Source: Hsuehochloa calcarea (Eukaryota; Streptophyta; Magnoliopsida; Poales; Poaceae). Taken from it: 64,000 nt of DNA. Both the position numbers and the translations under genes were made by a program. Location of the stretch: positions 15,176,915 through 15,240,914 of the forward strand of contig CM070606.1 of assembly GCA_036346395.1 (NCBI GenBank). The letters are read 5' to 3'. The notes beneath the pieces were generated by a model. The model searched no databases. It saw nothing but the letters and a program-made list of their open reading frames with translations, and was not told where the DNA came from. This document shows, piece after piece, positions 54,569 through 64,000 of the stretch. Within the stretch, counting starts at the first letter, position 1. Each line of letters begins with the position of its first letter.

Positions 54569-57250
54569 ATGGCGACTGACAAGTACTCAACCAAGCCACA
54601 CATTTTTGAGGGAGTTGACTTTGCATACTGGAAGGCTCGTATGCAAGCGTATATCGAGGCTCAAGGGCACGCTATTTGGCTAAAGGTGAAAAACCCTTAT
54701 GTCGTGCACCGATGACGATACGATCACTCCGGATGTGGAGGCCAACAAAGAAGGCTCGGAATTATTTGATCCAAGGCCTTAGTCGATCCGAGTTTGAGCG
54801 TGTTGCTCACTTGCGGTCGCTCACGAGATCCGGCGACACTTTGTGATTATCACGAAGGGTCCATCGCGATCAAGGAAGTGAGACGAACCACTCAAAAAGG
54901 TTTACTCAAGATCGAACAAAGGCCCGTGAGTCTTTGGATGAGCCGGGGAAGATTCTCTAAAATTCTTCATGATCTCCGCTACTGTTGACTTGATATTTTC
55001 TCGAGTGCGAAAATGCACGCCACTTCGGGTGCTCTTGATGTGAAGGTCTGGGGTATGAAGATCACTTCCATCAATGACAACACTGTCATGAGTGAGCTTA
55101 CCATGGATAAGCTCTACTCGAGGTTGAAGACGCATGAGATTGACTTTATCTCGCGTCTCCCAAGACAGAGTCGATGGCTTTAGTGGTCGACAAATCCAAG
55201 GGTTGCTCTTCCGATTCTCTTGATTGTAGCTCATCCGGCTTTTCATTATCTGCTTTACATTCCTTGAGTGATGAGCAACTTGAGAAATTGCCCGAGGATG
55301 ACTTAGCCCTCCTTTCCACCAAATTCACAAGAGCGCATAACAAGGTGAGAAATAGGAGGAGGAGTGGACCTATCACGTGCTTCAATGTGGTGAGCCAAAC
55401 CACATTCGCCCCAAGTGCCCCAAGCTAAAGGGCAAGGAGGAGAAGGAGACAAGAAGACATCCCCAGGAGAGGGATGCAAAACCCAAGAAGACAAACTATC
55501 GGAAGTTTGTCAGCCGGGTCCTTGCCGCTCTTGAGAATGTAAATATGAGCGATGTGGACTCGGAAACGGAGGACGACGAGAGTGATTCTCGTGGCAAGAA
55601 GAAGGCGCATGACTTCACCGGCATGTGTTTCATGGCCAAGAACACCACGACAATGATTCCTCCAAAGATGAGGATCCTTTTAGTGATCCCGATGAGGTAT
55701 GCCCTTCTATTGCGATATGAAAAGGGCTTTGGTGCTTGCTGAATGTAAATTGCATAAGCAAGTAAAAATGATTAGGAAGGTGACATTATGATTGATAATT
55801 TAAATCTTGAAGTTGTTAGGCTTAAATCTATCAATCCTGCCGATATTTGTGATTCTGCACTAGCTTGCTTAAAGATTTGACAAGCTTGAAATCGCTCATT
55901 CCTCTGTCACAAATCAACTAAAAGATGCTCTCGATGAACTAGAATCTTTCAAGTCTAGATCTCGCTTGTTTAGATGTCATTCCTCTTGATGTGACCGCCA
56001 TGGAAGCTATCCCTTTAACTTGCTCTAATTGTGCTTTGCTAGAATTAAAATTGGATAGTTCCTTAAAAGAATTGCAAAAGTTTGATGCTAGTCACACATG
56101 CTCTCATTGTAAGGATAATAGGATTAAGATGCAAGAGATGATGAAACATTGATTTACTCTAGAGTTGCATCTTGTGAAAATTGTCCCAAGCTTACAATTG
56201 AGATTGAAGCCTTAAACAAGACCCCGGAAGAAAAGGCTAAAATTGAAAGATCCATGTCTTTTCTCGCTTCTAAAAGGTTATTGATTCTAACTCTTGTGTT
56301 TTGAATGTCAAGTTGAAACCATGGTTAGTCGATGCAAGAGGCTTTTAGAGTCAAGTTTAAGGAGCGCTTGAGTAGGATTCAGAATCCTATTGTGTGTCTT
56401 GTGAGGCCTTCAAAGTGGAAGTGGCCCTTCTTAAGAGTAAGCGCAATGAGGTAATCAAGTCTAGCAAGTGTACTAGATGTGAGGAGTTAATGAAAGAGAA
56501 TGATTACCTCAAGGTGACTCTTGAGAAATTTTCAAGTGGGAAAAAGAAACTCAACATGATTCTTGATCAATCCAAGGTGAGCGTGAAAAATAGTGGTCTA
56601 GGTTTCATCCCCTAGAGCATTCCAAGAAAACCCACCTAAGATTGCTAGAGTTGTGAAGAATGGTTTGTTTGAGCTAGAACCTCCTAAGCCATCCGGGTTG
56701 TTTTCAAATCCGTGGTTTTGCTCAAACTCTTTACGCAAGAAAGGTGCTTTCACTCATTCTGCATGCCCCTCAAAAGGTCCATACCATTGCACCTTCCGCA
56801 AGAAAGAAGGCCATCTTGTTGAGTTACCTTCCGGAGAGCAAAACTTGAGAGAAAAGAGAGGATGAGCGCCCTAAGATCCATTAGAGGAGTCCCTTCTCCG
56901 GATGTAGTCTCTAGAGCTAGGCACTGCTTATCGCACCACACATAGGCCTAGATTTGTAGAGAACATTGTAGACTCTTTTGATGGGTCTAGGCGGATGTTG
57001 GATTAGGACATCGTGAGGAGAGACACCGGGTAGCACCTAGACAGGGGGAGTATCGATCTTTTGGTAGATCGTTTCGGAGAGGTCTAGGTGGTTCTCATGT
57101 GCATTCTTATGATTTTATTCTGATCATGTTTCACTATTTCTCTCGCTTTTTCCCGGACATCGTGCTTCTCAAGATTTGGATTCCTCGCTCATTTATCACT
57201 AACCCCAAGATCGAGGCACGGATGTTTTCTGATTGTGCCTTTTAGGTCCG
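54569..57250 (+). pseudogene. gag: C2 gag, disrupted by many small indels
   Basis: It starts ATGGCGACTGACAAG and encodes an N-terminus with FEGVDFAYWKARMQAYIEAQ, the region that is frame-shifted in C1. It then follows C1 Gag with frame changes every 100-200 bases. Recognisable parts are RNRRRSGPITCF (zinc-knuckle region, 55345), CKDNRIKMQE (56115) and KFSSGKKKLNMILDQSKVS (56530). Many breaks sit where C1 has CTG or CAG, so part of the damage may be sequencing error. Confidence 0.85.
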
Positions 57251-60200
57251 TCGTGCGAGGAAGGAGGACAAGTGGCTTGTTGACTCCGGGTGTTCTCGAC
57301 ATATGACCGGAGATTCTAGATGGTTCTCCTCCTCACACGTGCATCCGCAATGAATTGATTACATTTGGGGATGCTTCTCTACCGACCAGTGTCGCAAAGG
57401 GCACTGTGTCTTGCGTCAACGACAAGTTCATGCTAAAAGACGCCGCTTTGGTGAGTAAGTCGAGGTATAATCTTCTATCTGCTTCTCACCGCTTGATGAG
57501 GGTCTAGAAGTGAGGTTTAAGAGAGGTGAGTGCAGAGTTCTAGATTCCTCAGGTGAGCTTGTTTTTGAGATCTCCCGGTTTGAGAAGATTTTCTGTGCAA
57601 ATTTCAGCATTTCTTCTGCTTCTAGTCCTAGGTGTCTTGTAGCCTCTGATTCTCATGACCTTGTTTTGTGGCATCGTAGACTTGGGCATATAGGTTTTGA
57701 TCATTTGTCTAGAGTCAGTTGCAAGGACTTGATTAGAGGTTTGCCTAGGTCAAGGTCGTCAGAGATCTTGTGTGCTCACCTCAGACATGGTAAGATGGTG
57801 TCCGCTTCCCACCCACCTCTTACTTTGGTAATGATGATGGACTGTGACACTTCTTCACTTAGATACAGTTGGTCCTTCTAGAGTTCAGTCAGCTGGTGGG
57901 AAATGGTATGTGCTGGTGGTTGTGGATGATTACTCCAGGTATTCATGGGTTTATTTTCTTACTTCTAAGGACGAAGCATTTGGATTCTTTAAAGATTTGG
58001 TCCTTAGAATTGCTGTTGATATACCTGGAGCCTTGAGAGCCATTAGGAGTGATAATGGGACAGAGTTCAAGAACTCTTCTTTTTCTACCTTCTGCGCTGA
58101 TAGGGGAATTGAGCATCGCTTTCTTCTCCTAGAGTTCCTCAAGAGAATGGTGTTGTAGAAAGGAAGAACAGAACCCTTGTAGAGATGGCTCTGACCATGC
58201 TAGATGAGCATTCTACTCCTAGGAGATTTTAATGAGGCGATCTCTATCGCTTGTTATATCTCCAATAGGGTTTTCTTGAGATCCGTGGTTGGGAAGACTT
58301 CTTATGAGCTTAGATTTGGTCATTCTCCAAAGGTCTCTCATTTCAAGATTTTTGGTTGCAAGTGCTTCATTCTTAAACATGGCAATCTTGATAAATTTGA
58401 GTCTAGATGTTTTGATGGCATATTTCTTGGATATCCCGCCATTCTCGTGGCTATCGTGTTTTTAATGTTGATACTAACAAAATTGTTGAGACTTGCGAAG
58501 TCACTTTTGATGAGGCTAGTCCAGTACTAGACCCGATGCTTGGTACACGTGTTTCAAACTCAAGAAAGCATCTTCGCCGATGATGATTCTCGAGGATGAA
58601 GACCCAAACCATCCTCCTGCTACCTCCGAGAGGGTGGAGAGCTGCTACTACTACTTGATGTCACCGAGCACCGCCTCCTATCCCCACCGACGATCCGAGT
58701 GGCTCTGCTCCTACCTCCACAACTCATGAGGTAGAGGCCACGTCGCACCAGAGCACCACTTCGATACAAATGACAACATCCACCGAGCGGATGATTGGGG
58801 ATCTTCAAGAGCGAGTCACTCGCCTGTGTTTATATCTCCCGATTCCCATGCACATTCTCGCTTTTGTTGCTTCTTTTGAACCCCGAGATATCACCCATGC
58901 TTTATCCGATGCCTCTTGGGTCAATGCCATGCATGAAGAGCTTGAAAATTTTGAAAGAAACAAAGTCCGGTTTTTAGTTGAGCGACCTTCCGATTCTCAT
59001 GTTATTGGAACAAAATGGGTGTTTAAAAATAAGCAAAGTGAGGATGGATTGGTTGTTCGCAATAAAGCTAGACTTGTTGCTCAAGGTTATTCCTGTAGAG
59101 GGCTTAGACTTTGAGGAGACTTTTGCTCCAAAGAGCTAGATTGGAAGCCATTCGCATTCTTTTAGCATTTGCAACATCCAAGGGTTTCAAGCTTTTTCAA
59201 ATGGATGTTAAAAGTGCCTTCTTGAATGGCTTCATAGAAGAAGAGGTCTTTGTCAAGCAACCTCCTCAGGTTTGAAAATCAAAATTCCCAAACCATGTTT
59301 TTAAACTCTAAAGCCCTCAGATGGATTGAAACAAGCTCCTAGAGCTTGGTATGACAGCTTAAGAGTTTCTTGCTTGAAAATGATTTCAAAATGGGAATGG
59401 TTGATAAAACCTTGTTCACTCTCGTGCATGGCGTTGATTTCTTGTTGGTTCAAATATATGTGGATGATATTATTTTCGGTGGTTCCTCTCATGCTTTGGT
59501 GTCTAGATTTTCGATTCTATGAGCGGTGAATTCGAGATGAGCATGATGGGAGAGTCGACATTCTTCCTTGGTCTTCAAATCAAGCAAGCGAAAGAAGGCA
59601 CCTTCGCCCACCGAGTAAGTATACAAAGGACCTTCTTCGCGCTTCAATATGGGAAGCATGAGGCCAATGTCTACTCCCATTGCAACAACCACCGTCTTTG
59701 GACCACGATGAGGATGGAGAGTCCGTGGACCGAAGGAGTACCGCAGATGATTGGCTCTCTCCTCTATCTTACAAATCGAGGCCGACATACAATTCGCCGA
59801 TGTCCGTGCGCTCGATTTCGAGCTTCCTCGTGCTTCTCATCGTCAAGTCAGACGCGCATCTTCGTATCTTCAAGATACGCTTGATTTTGGACTCGTATTC
59901 TTCTTCTTGGCTCTTTCAATTCGAGCATTTTCGATCTTGATTTACGCGGTGTAGAGTTGATAGGAAGAGTACTTCGCACTTGTCATTTCTTGGGCACATC
60001 TCTTGTTTCTTGGTCTTCTAGAAAATAGGTCTTACATTGCCTGATCTGGTGAGGTCGAGTATGTAGCCGCCGCTGGTCGCTCTCGTGTTCTCTGGATTTT
60101 ATCCACGCCATGACTATGGGTTATCTTTGGGAAGTGTTCCTCTTTTCTGTGACAACACTTCTGCAATTAATATTGCCAAAAACCCAGTGCAACATTCCAG

Positions 60201-60354
60201 GACTAAACACATTGATATTCGATTTCATTTTCTGAGAGATCATGTTGAGAAAGGTGATGTTGTGCTTCATTTTGTAGAGTCTGAGCAACAGCTTGCAGAT
60301 ATTTTCACTAAGGCTCTTGATTCTTCTCGTTTTGCTGCTCTGCGGGAGAGTTAG
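57250..60354 (+). pseudogene. pol: C2 pol (protease, integrase, RT, RNase H), disrupted
   Basis: The protease motif VDSGCSRHMTG is near 57277 and GAG-preintegrase WHRRLGHIGFDHL near 57668. The integrase core with VVVDDYSRYSWV and DNGTEF lies at 57850-58090, and its C-terminal part GKTSYELRFGHSP near 58290. RT motifs are TKWVFKNK (59008), MDVKSAFLNG (59200), LKQAPRAWYD (59325) and YVDD (59457-59468). RNase H with DNTSAINIAKNP, TKHIDIRFHFLRD and ADIFTKAL ends at TAG 60352-60354. Integrase before RT is the Copia order. Several frameshifts and in-frame stops interrupt it. Confidence 0.9.
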
Positions 60355-61766
60355 GAGTTATTAGTCCTATTGGGCTGTTTTGAGGGGGAAGTTGCTCTTT
60401 TTGCATTCATTGTATCATAATGCATGTTTCATTTCATTTGTCTTGCATTGTATATTAAAACTAATGGAGCTTTGATTATTATCCCTGTATGACTTGTTTT
60501 CATATTTTATACCTTGTCATATCAAGTGATAGCCGCTAGACCTCTTTTATGGCTCTTCGTGTTTGGCTCGACTTTTGCCTTGCTAGCTTTATATCCTTGA
60601 GAAATCTGAATCAAATCATGTCTTGTTGGATCTTGTGACTAGTTTTGCTCTAGTGATCCGCTTATGATTCTCGCCATGTCTTACAAGTTGAATTGAGTCT
60701 TGACCTTATTTTGAGATGGAAAATGAGCTTTTTATCTTCTTAAGTCAAGCAAAAGAAAAAGAAAAATTTCGTCTGAAAAAACCGATCTCACCAATCCTCT
60801 TTCATGAGACGGCTTGCCATTGCACTAGGCATGAACTCGGGGAGTTTTGGATGACCTAGATCATTCTTTTAAGCTTATCGCTTGAGATGGTCGCGCAAGG
60901 CTTGAGATCTAGCACAAAAAAGGAGAGAAAGAAAAGAGATTTTGCCCAAAAGGGCTAAGTGCTTGAGCTTTGCTTCAAAAGAATTTTCTTAATGCTCAAA
61001 ATGCCTCAACTCTTGTTTTGAGTCTCTTTTACTTATAGACATGGCTTGACTCATTTTTGGTTGCTTTTAGTGAATCTATGACATTGAGCAACCTTTCATG
61101 ATTTTAATTCGTTAATCTCAGATTTACGCTATCTTGGTTTTAGCTTTGCATTACACGCTTTGCCATGATTGAATATAGCGCCTTCTCCTTATATGGCTTG
61201 GTATAATACTTGTACTGCCTACATGTATAATGGTCATTGCTCCTTTTACTAAAGCTTAAAAATAAAGTCATTCCTTCATGCTCCTTCTTTTCATGCATCT
61301 TGATGAATTCATTGTCAAAGGGGAGAAAGATTGTGAAGAAAATGTTTATTGGAGCTTTTGGTTTCATACATAAAGATTGGTTTCATACATAAAGAACACA
61401 CATAAAAAAACTTTTGTGAACCTTTTGAAAATTTGTGATCATGGTGAGTTGAGCTTCGGGTTTATTGCCTTTTCTGATTTGATTTGAAATTGAAGAATAC
61501 TCACAATGATCAAAGGTCAAATAGAACAATGTGCCTTTCATTTGGACCTAAGTGAGATTTTTGGCTACTTTACGAATTTGAACTCTTTTGTGCTTTCAAT
61601 GCCTTATCTCACTTGCTTACACTATTCGAAGCCGACTTGGTTTGCCTCCTAGGCTTTTTGTTGCTTATGGATCAAGTTGTGCCTTTATGCAAAACGGCGA
61701 TTTTTACTTTTCATTTTGAAAACCACATTTTCTTGAAAATTGCCAATGTGTTCATCAAGGGGAGAT
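60355..61766 (+). other. C2 region between pol and 3' LTR, non-coding
   Basis: It is colinear with C1 33317-34707, with the same run of TTGTCTTGCATTGTAT and GGCATGAACTC blocks and polypurine tracts at 61316 and 61756. No frame of note. Confidence 0.75.
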
Positions 61767-63619
61767 TGTGGATATCGTGAGGATATGTGCACGATCTCGG
61801 GATGATGAGTCAATTGGCAATGGCGTTATTGGTTTGCAAAATCTCGCGTTTCGGGTTTGTTCCAAGGTCAGACCCTTTGGCATCTGGCCAGGTTGTCTTG
61901 CAGCGGTCGGACATCGCTGGAGCGATCCGACCGCCATGGTGGCGGTCCGACCGCGATTTGAGATTTGGGTTTTTGAGCCAAAAAATAGGTTGTGTAGGCA
62001 AGTGAGGGAGTCTCCGGATGTGGTCCCATCATTTTGGAGCTCCCAAAAAGTTCTATTCGATTGAAATTTCGAAGGTTTCGATTTCTCGCTTGAATTTTGG
62101 CTAAGTCATTTGGACCGTCCGACCGCTTGTGGGAGCGGTCCGATCAAGATGAATCGGCCTGACCGCCTTGTGGGGCGATCGGACCGGCAATACTTGGAGA
62201 TGAGCCAAGTGTGGCATTGAGTTTGTTCGAGTGTGTTATTCTATGAACTTCAATGCTTTATTGATGTATATTGCATTGCATGGAATCGACGTGGGTCAAG
62301 TTGTGAAGAACTTGTTCCTAAACGGTTTGTTTGTCTATTCTTTGTGCGGATGGCTTGCGTGTCAACGACGCTAACGGTGAGTGGATCGACTACGCTTGGA
62401 GAGCCGAGGTCCGTAACGATCGTGGATACCGGGTGAGGTTGTGTGACTCAAGCATGGTGCGTAATGGACAAGATGGATCGAACGGTGATTCAAATACCGG
62501 TTGGATCAGCGGTGCGGATATCGATGCAAGTCTCTCGGGAGTTTCGATGGGATTCGGACAAGAGAGGCTTACGCCGATGAGAACCGCCGATCAACCTATA
62601 CGTGGTGAAGCGGCGATTGCTTCAAGTGTTATTTGTGTGTGGGTCCCATGTGTAAGAGACCCAAAAGGGAAACCCTAGCTCTCTAGTATAAATAGGAAGG
62701 GAGAGGTGGAAAACCTAAGCAAGCATTCATTTAGCCCCTTCTTCCTTTTTCTAGGGTTTGGAGGAGAGGAGAGGAAAACTAGGGTTTGGAGTGTGCTCCT
62801 TGTTGAGCTCTTGCCCTCCTTGTGGAGAGGCTTTGTAAGCATCTATTGTGGATGAACAATCTTGTGATGCTTAATTGAAAGATCAATTGCTCCTTTGTGT
62901 TCTTCTCTCTTTTGGATGTTTTTGGTGCTTCCTTGATTCAAAGGTTCATGCTTGGTCTCTTGGCCTACTTTACCTTGCTTTGATGTGTGGGATTACTCCT
63001 AGAGTCATCTAGATCATCAAACCCCACAAGCAAGTCTTGAATCAAGTTTTCTCATTTCTAGGGTTTGAGCACCTCTTTGTTAAAATCTCGAGAGATCGAT
63101 TCTGCAAGTGGATCGACGGATCGTCGCTAGAAATAGGTCTCTAATATCATTAGGAGGTGTGCTAGAAATTTGGTCAAGTTTTATTGGTTGAATCAAAAGT
63201 TGGATCAAATTTCGTTTTGGATTTGGGTGGAGTTTTTCAAGATCGACTCTACCGGTCCGATCGCCTTACAACGGCGGTTCGACCGCCTGTATTCGAGCCA
63301 CTGGGTTGGCGGGTCGAACCGCCGCCCACCGGTCCGACCGCTAGTTAGTTGCCGGCCGATCGCTTGACCGTCGGTCCGACCGCTCGTGGTAGCCGGCCGA
63401 TCGCCGCGTGTCCAAAGATGAAGAACATTGAGTTCTTTTCTCCTTTTGTGTCGTGTGCTTGAGGGGCTTATCAAATTCAACACAAGGCTTCCGTTGTGTG
63501 CTCACTGAACTTCTTAGCTCTCATAGCTAAAGGAGTAAAGTACGTGTTGGTTTTGATTTAGGCGAGAAAGTTTTTAAAGCGCCTATTCACCCCCCCTTAG
63601 TCGCCTTTCCGGTCCTACA
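61767..63619 (+). mobile_element. 3' LTR of C2
   Basis: It matches the C2 5' LTR, with TATAAATA at 62687, palindromes at 61905-61960, 62110-62190 and 63245-63410, and the end CCTACA before the AGAAG duplication. Confidence 0.9.
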
Positions 63620-63967
63620 AGAAGAAAGCCTTACTCTTAGCTCAAAGAATGAGTGTGGAACTTAACAACAACATCAGCAACTTCAATTGCAAAACACATT
63701 TGTCAATTGATGAGCCATGCCTAACAAGGATCAAAGGCAAGATTCTAACAAGTTGCAAAACACATTTGCCAACTTTAGAATCATACCACAAGGAATAAGA
63801 TACATGGACTTACACCATTTGCAAAACACATTTGCAAACTTAAGTCACATGCTACAAGAAATCAAGCATGAGCATTAACTATTTCCAAAACGCATTCTCA
63901 AATCACAGTATCATGCCACAAGGCTAAGATGCATGGAGTTCAACCATTTGCAAAACACGTTTGCAAA
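63620..63967 (-). mobile_element. Sirevirus-type LTR fragment, minus strand, right of C2, with degenerate tandem repeat
   Basis: This is the presumed continuation of 51958-52649. TTTGCAAAACACATTTGC-type units recur near 63690, 63753, 63819, 63883 and 63948, spaced about 63-66 bp apart and partly diverged. Confidence 0.5.
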
Positions 63968-64000
63968 CTGTTGGACCGAAAAGGCGACTAGAGGGGGGTA
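63968..64000 (-). mobile_element. End of a further minus-strand Sirevirus-type LTR, cut by the window edge
   Basis: TGTTGGACCGAAAAGGCG then ACTAGAGGGGGGT is again the reverse complement of the LTR end seen in C1 and C2. Only 33 bp are in the window. Confidence 0.55.

Larger units (their letters stand above)
52650..63619 (+). mobile_element. Sirevirus-like Copia retrotransposon C2 with gag and pol, frames broken
   Basis: LTRs are 52650-54512 and 61767-63619 (1863 and 1853 bp), start TGTGGATATCG and end GGTCCTACA. The exact duplication AGAAG flanks them (52645-52649 and 63620-63624). The primer site TGGTATCAGAGCC is at 54515. Order is gag, protease, integrase, RT, RNase H, then non-coding sequence with CAAAGGGGAGAAAG (61316) and CAAGGGGAGATT before the 3' LTR. 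It is about 11 kb and is the full-length relative of C1. Confidence 0.93.

Overview
The window comes from a grass-type plant nuclear genome. The evidence is one intron-containing plant phospholipase D gene of the delta type, GC-rich gene starts, Sirevirus-like Copia elements whose LTRs are full of CG palindromes, and several layers of nested LTR retrotransposons. Nothing prokaryotic, organellar or rRNA-like was seen. The species cannot be named from the sequence alone.

Left part (1-26.2 kb): two related families of large retrotransposons without coding capacity, called A and B here. A1 is cut by the window edge (internal tail 1-2139, 3' LTR 2140-4228). A2 (5364-26096) is complete but interrupted in its 5' LTR by B (7045-18559, TSD GCTAT). 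B carries a 3-kb solo LTR of another family (11641-14659, TSD TTAAG). The internal part of A2 holds a TRIM in reverse orientation (20686-21390, TSD TTTTG). No gag or pol is recognisable in A or B. Their LTRs carry a run of perfect hairpins inside an intron-like module, and some stems show compensatory changes between copies.

Middle (26.2-38 kb): a minus-strand solo LTR is split by a non-autonomous hAT-like transposon (28350-37413, 8-bp TSD CTTGTAAT). That transposon is itself split by C1, a Sirevirus-like Copia element (28675-36604, TSD AGCTT). C1 has an open gag of 877 codons and no pol.

Right-centre (38.4-50.8 kb): a phospholipase D delta gene on the minus strand. Ten coding exons can be placed with phase-consistent joints, giving about 838 residues if one missing base in exon 1 is allowed for. 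Intron 6 contains a 5.3-kb degenerate Copia element (39912-45176, TSD CTCAC), and intron 9 has a GC donor. A GC-rich untranslated leader lies near 50.66-50.85 kb.

Right end (51.96-64 kb): a minus-strand Sirevirus-type LTR fragment is split by C2 (52650-63619, TSD AGAAG). C2 is related to C1 but keeps gag and pol, both in broken frames.

Paired copies (LTRs of one element, C1 against C2) differ largely by CTG or CAG reading as CG, or as TCG/CGAT, together with single-base losses. This looks like a base-calling artefact at methylated CHG sites, so many frameshifts in the repeats, and possibly the one in the phospholipase gene, may not be real.
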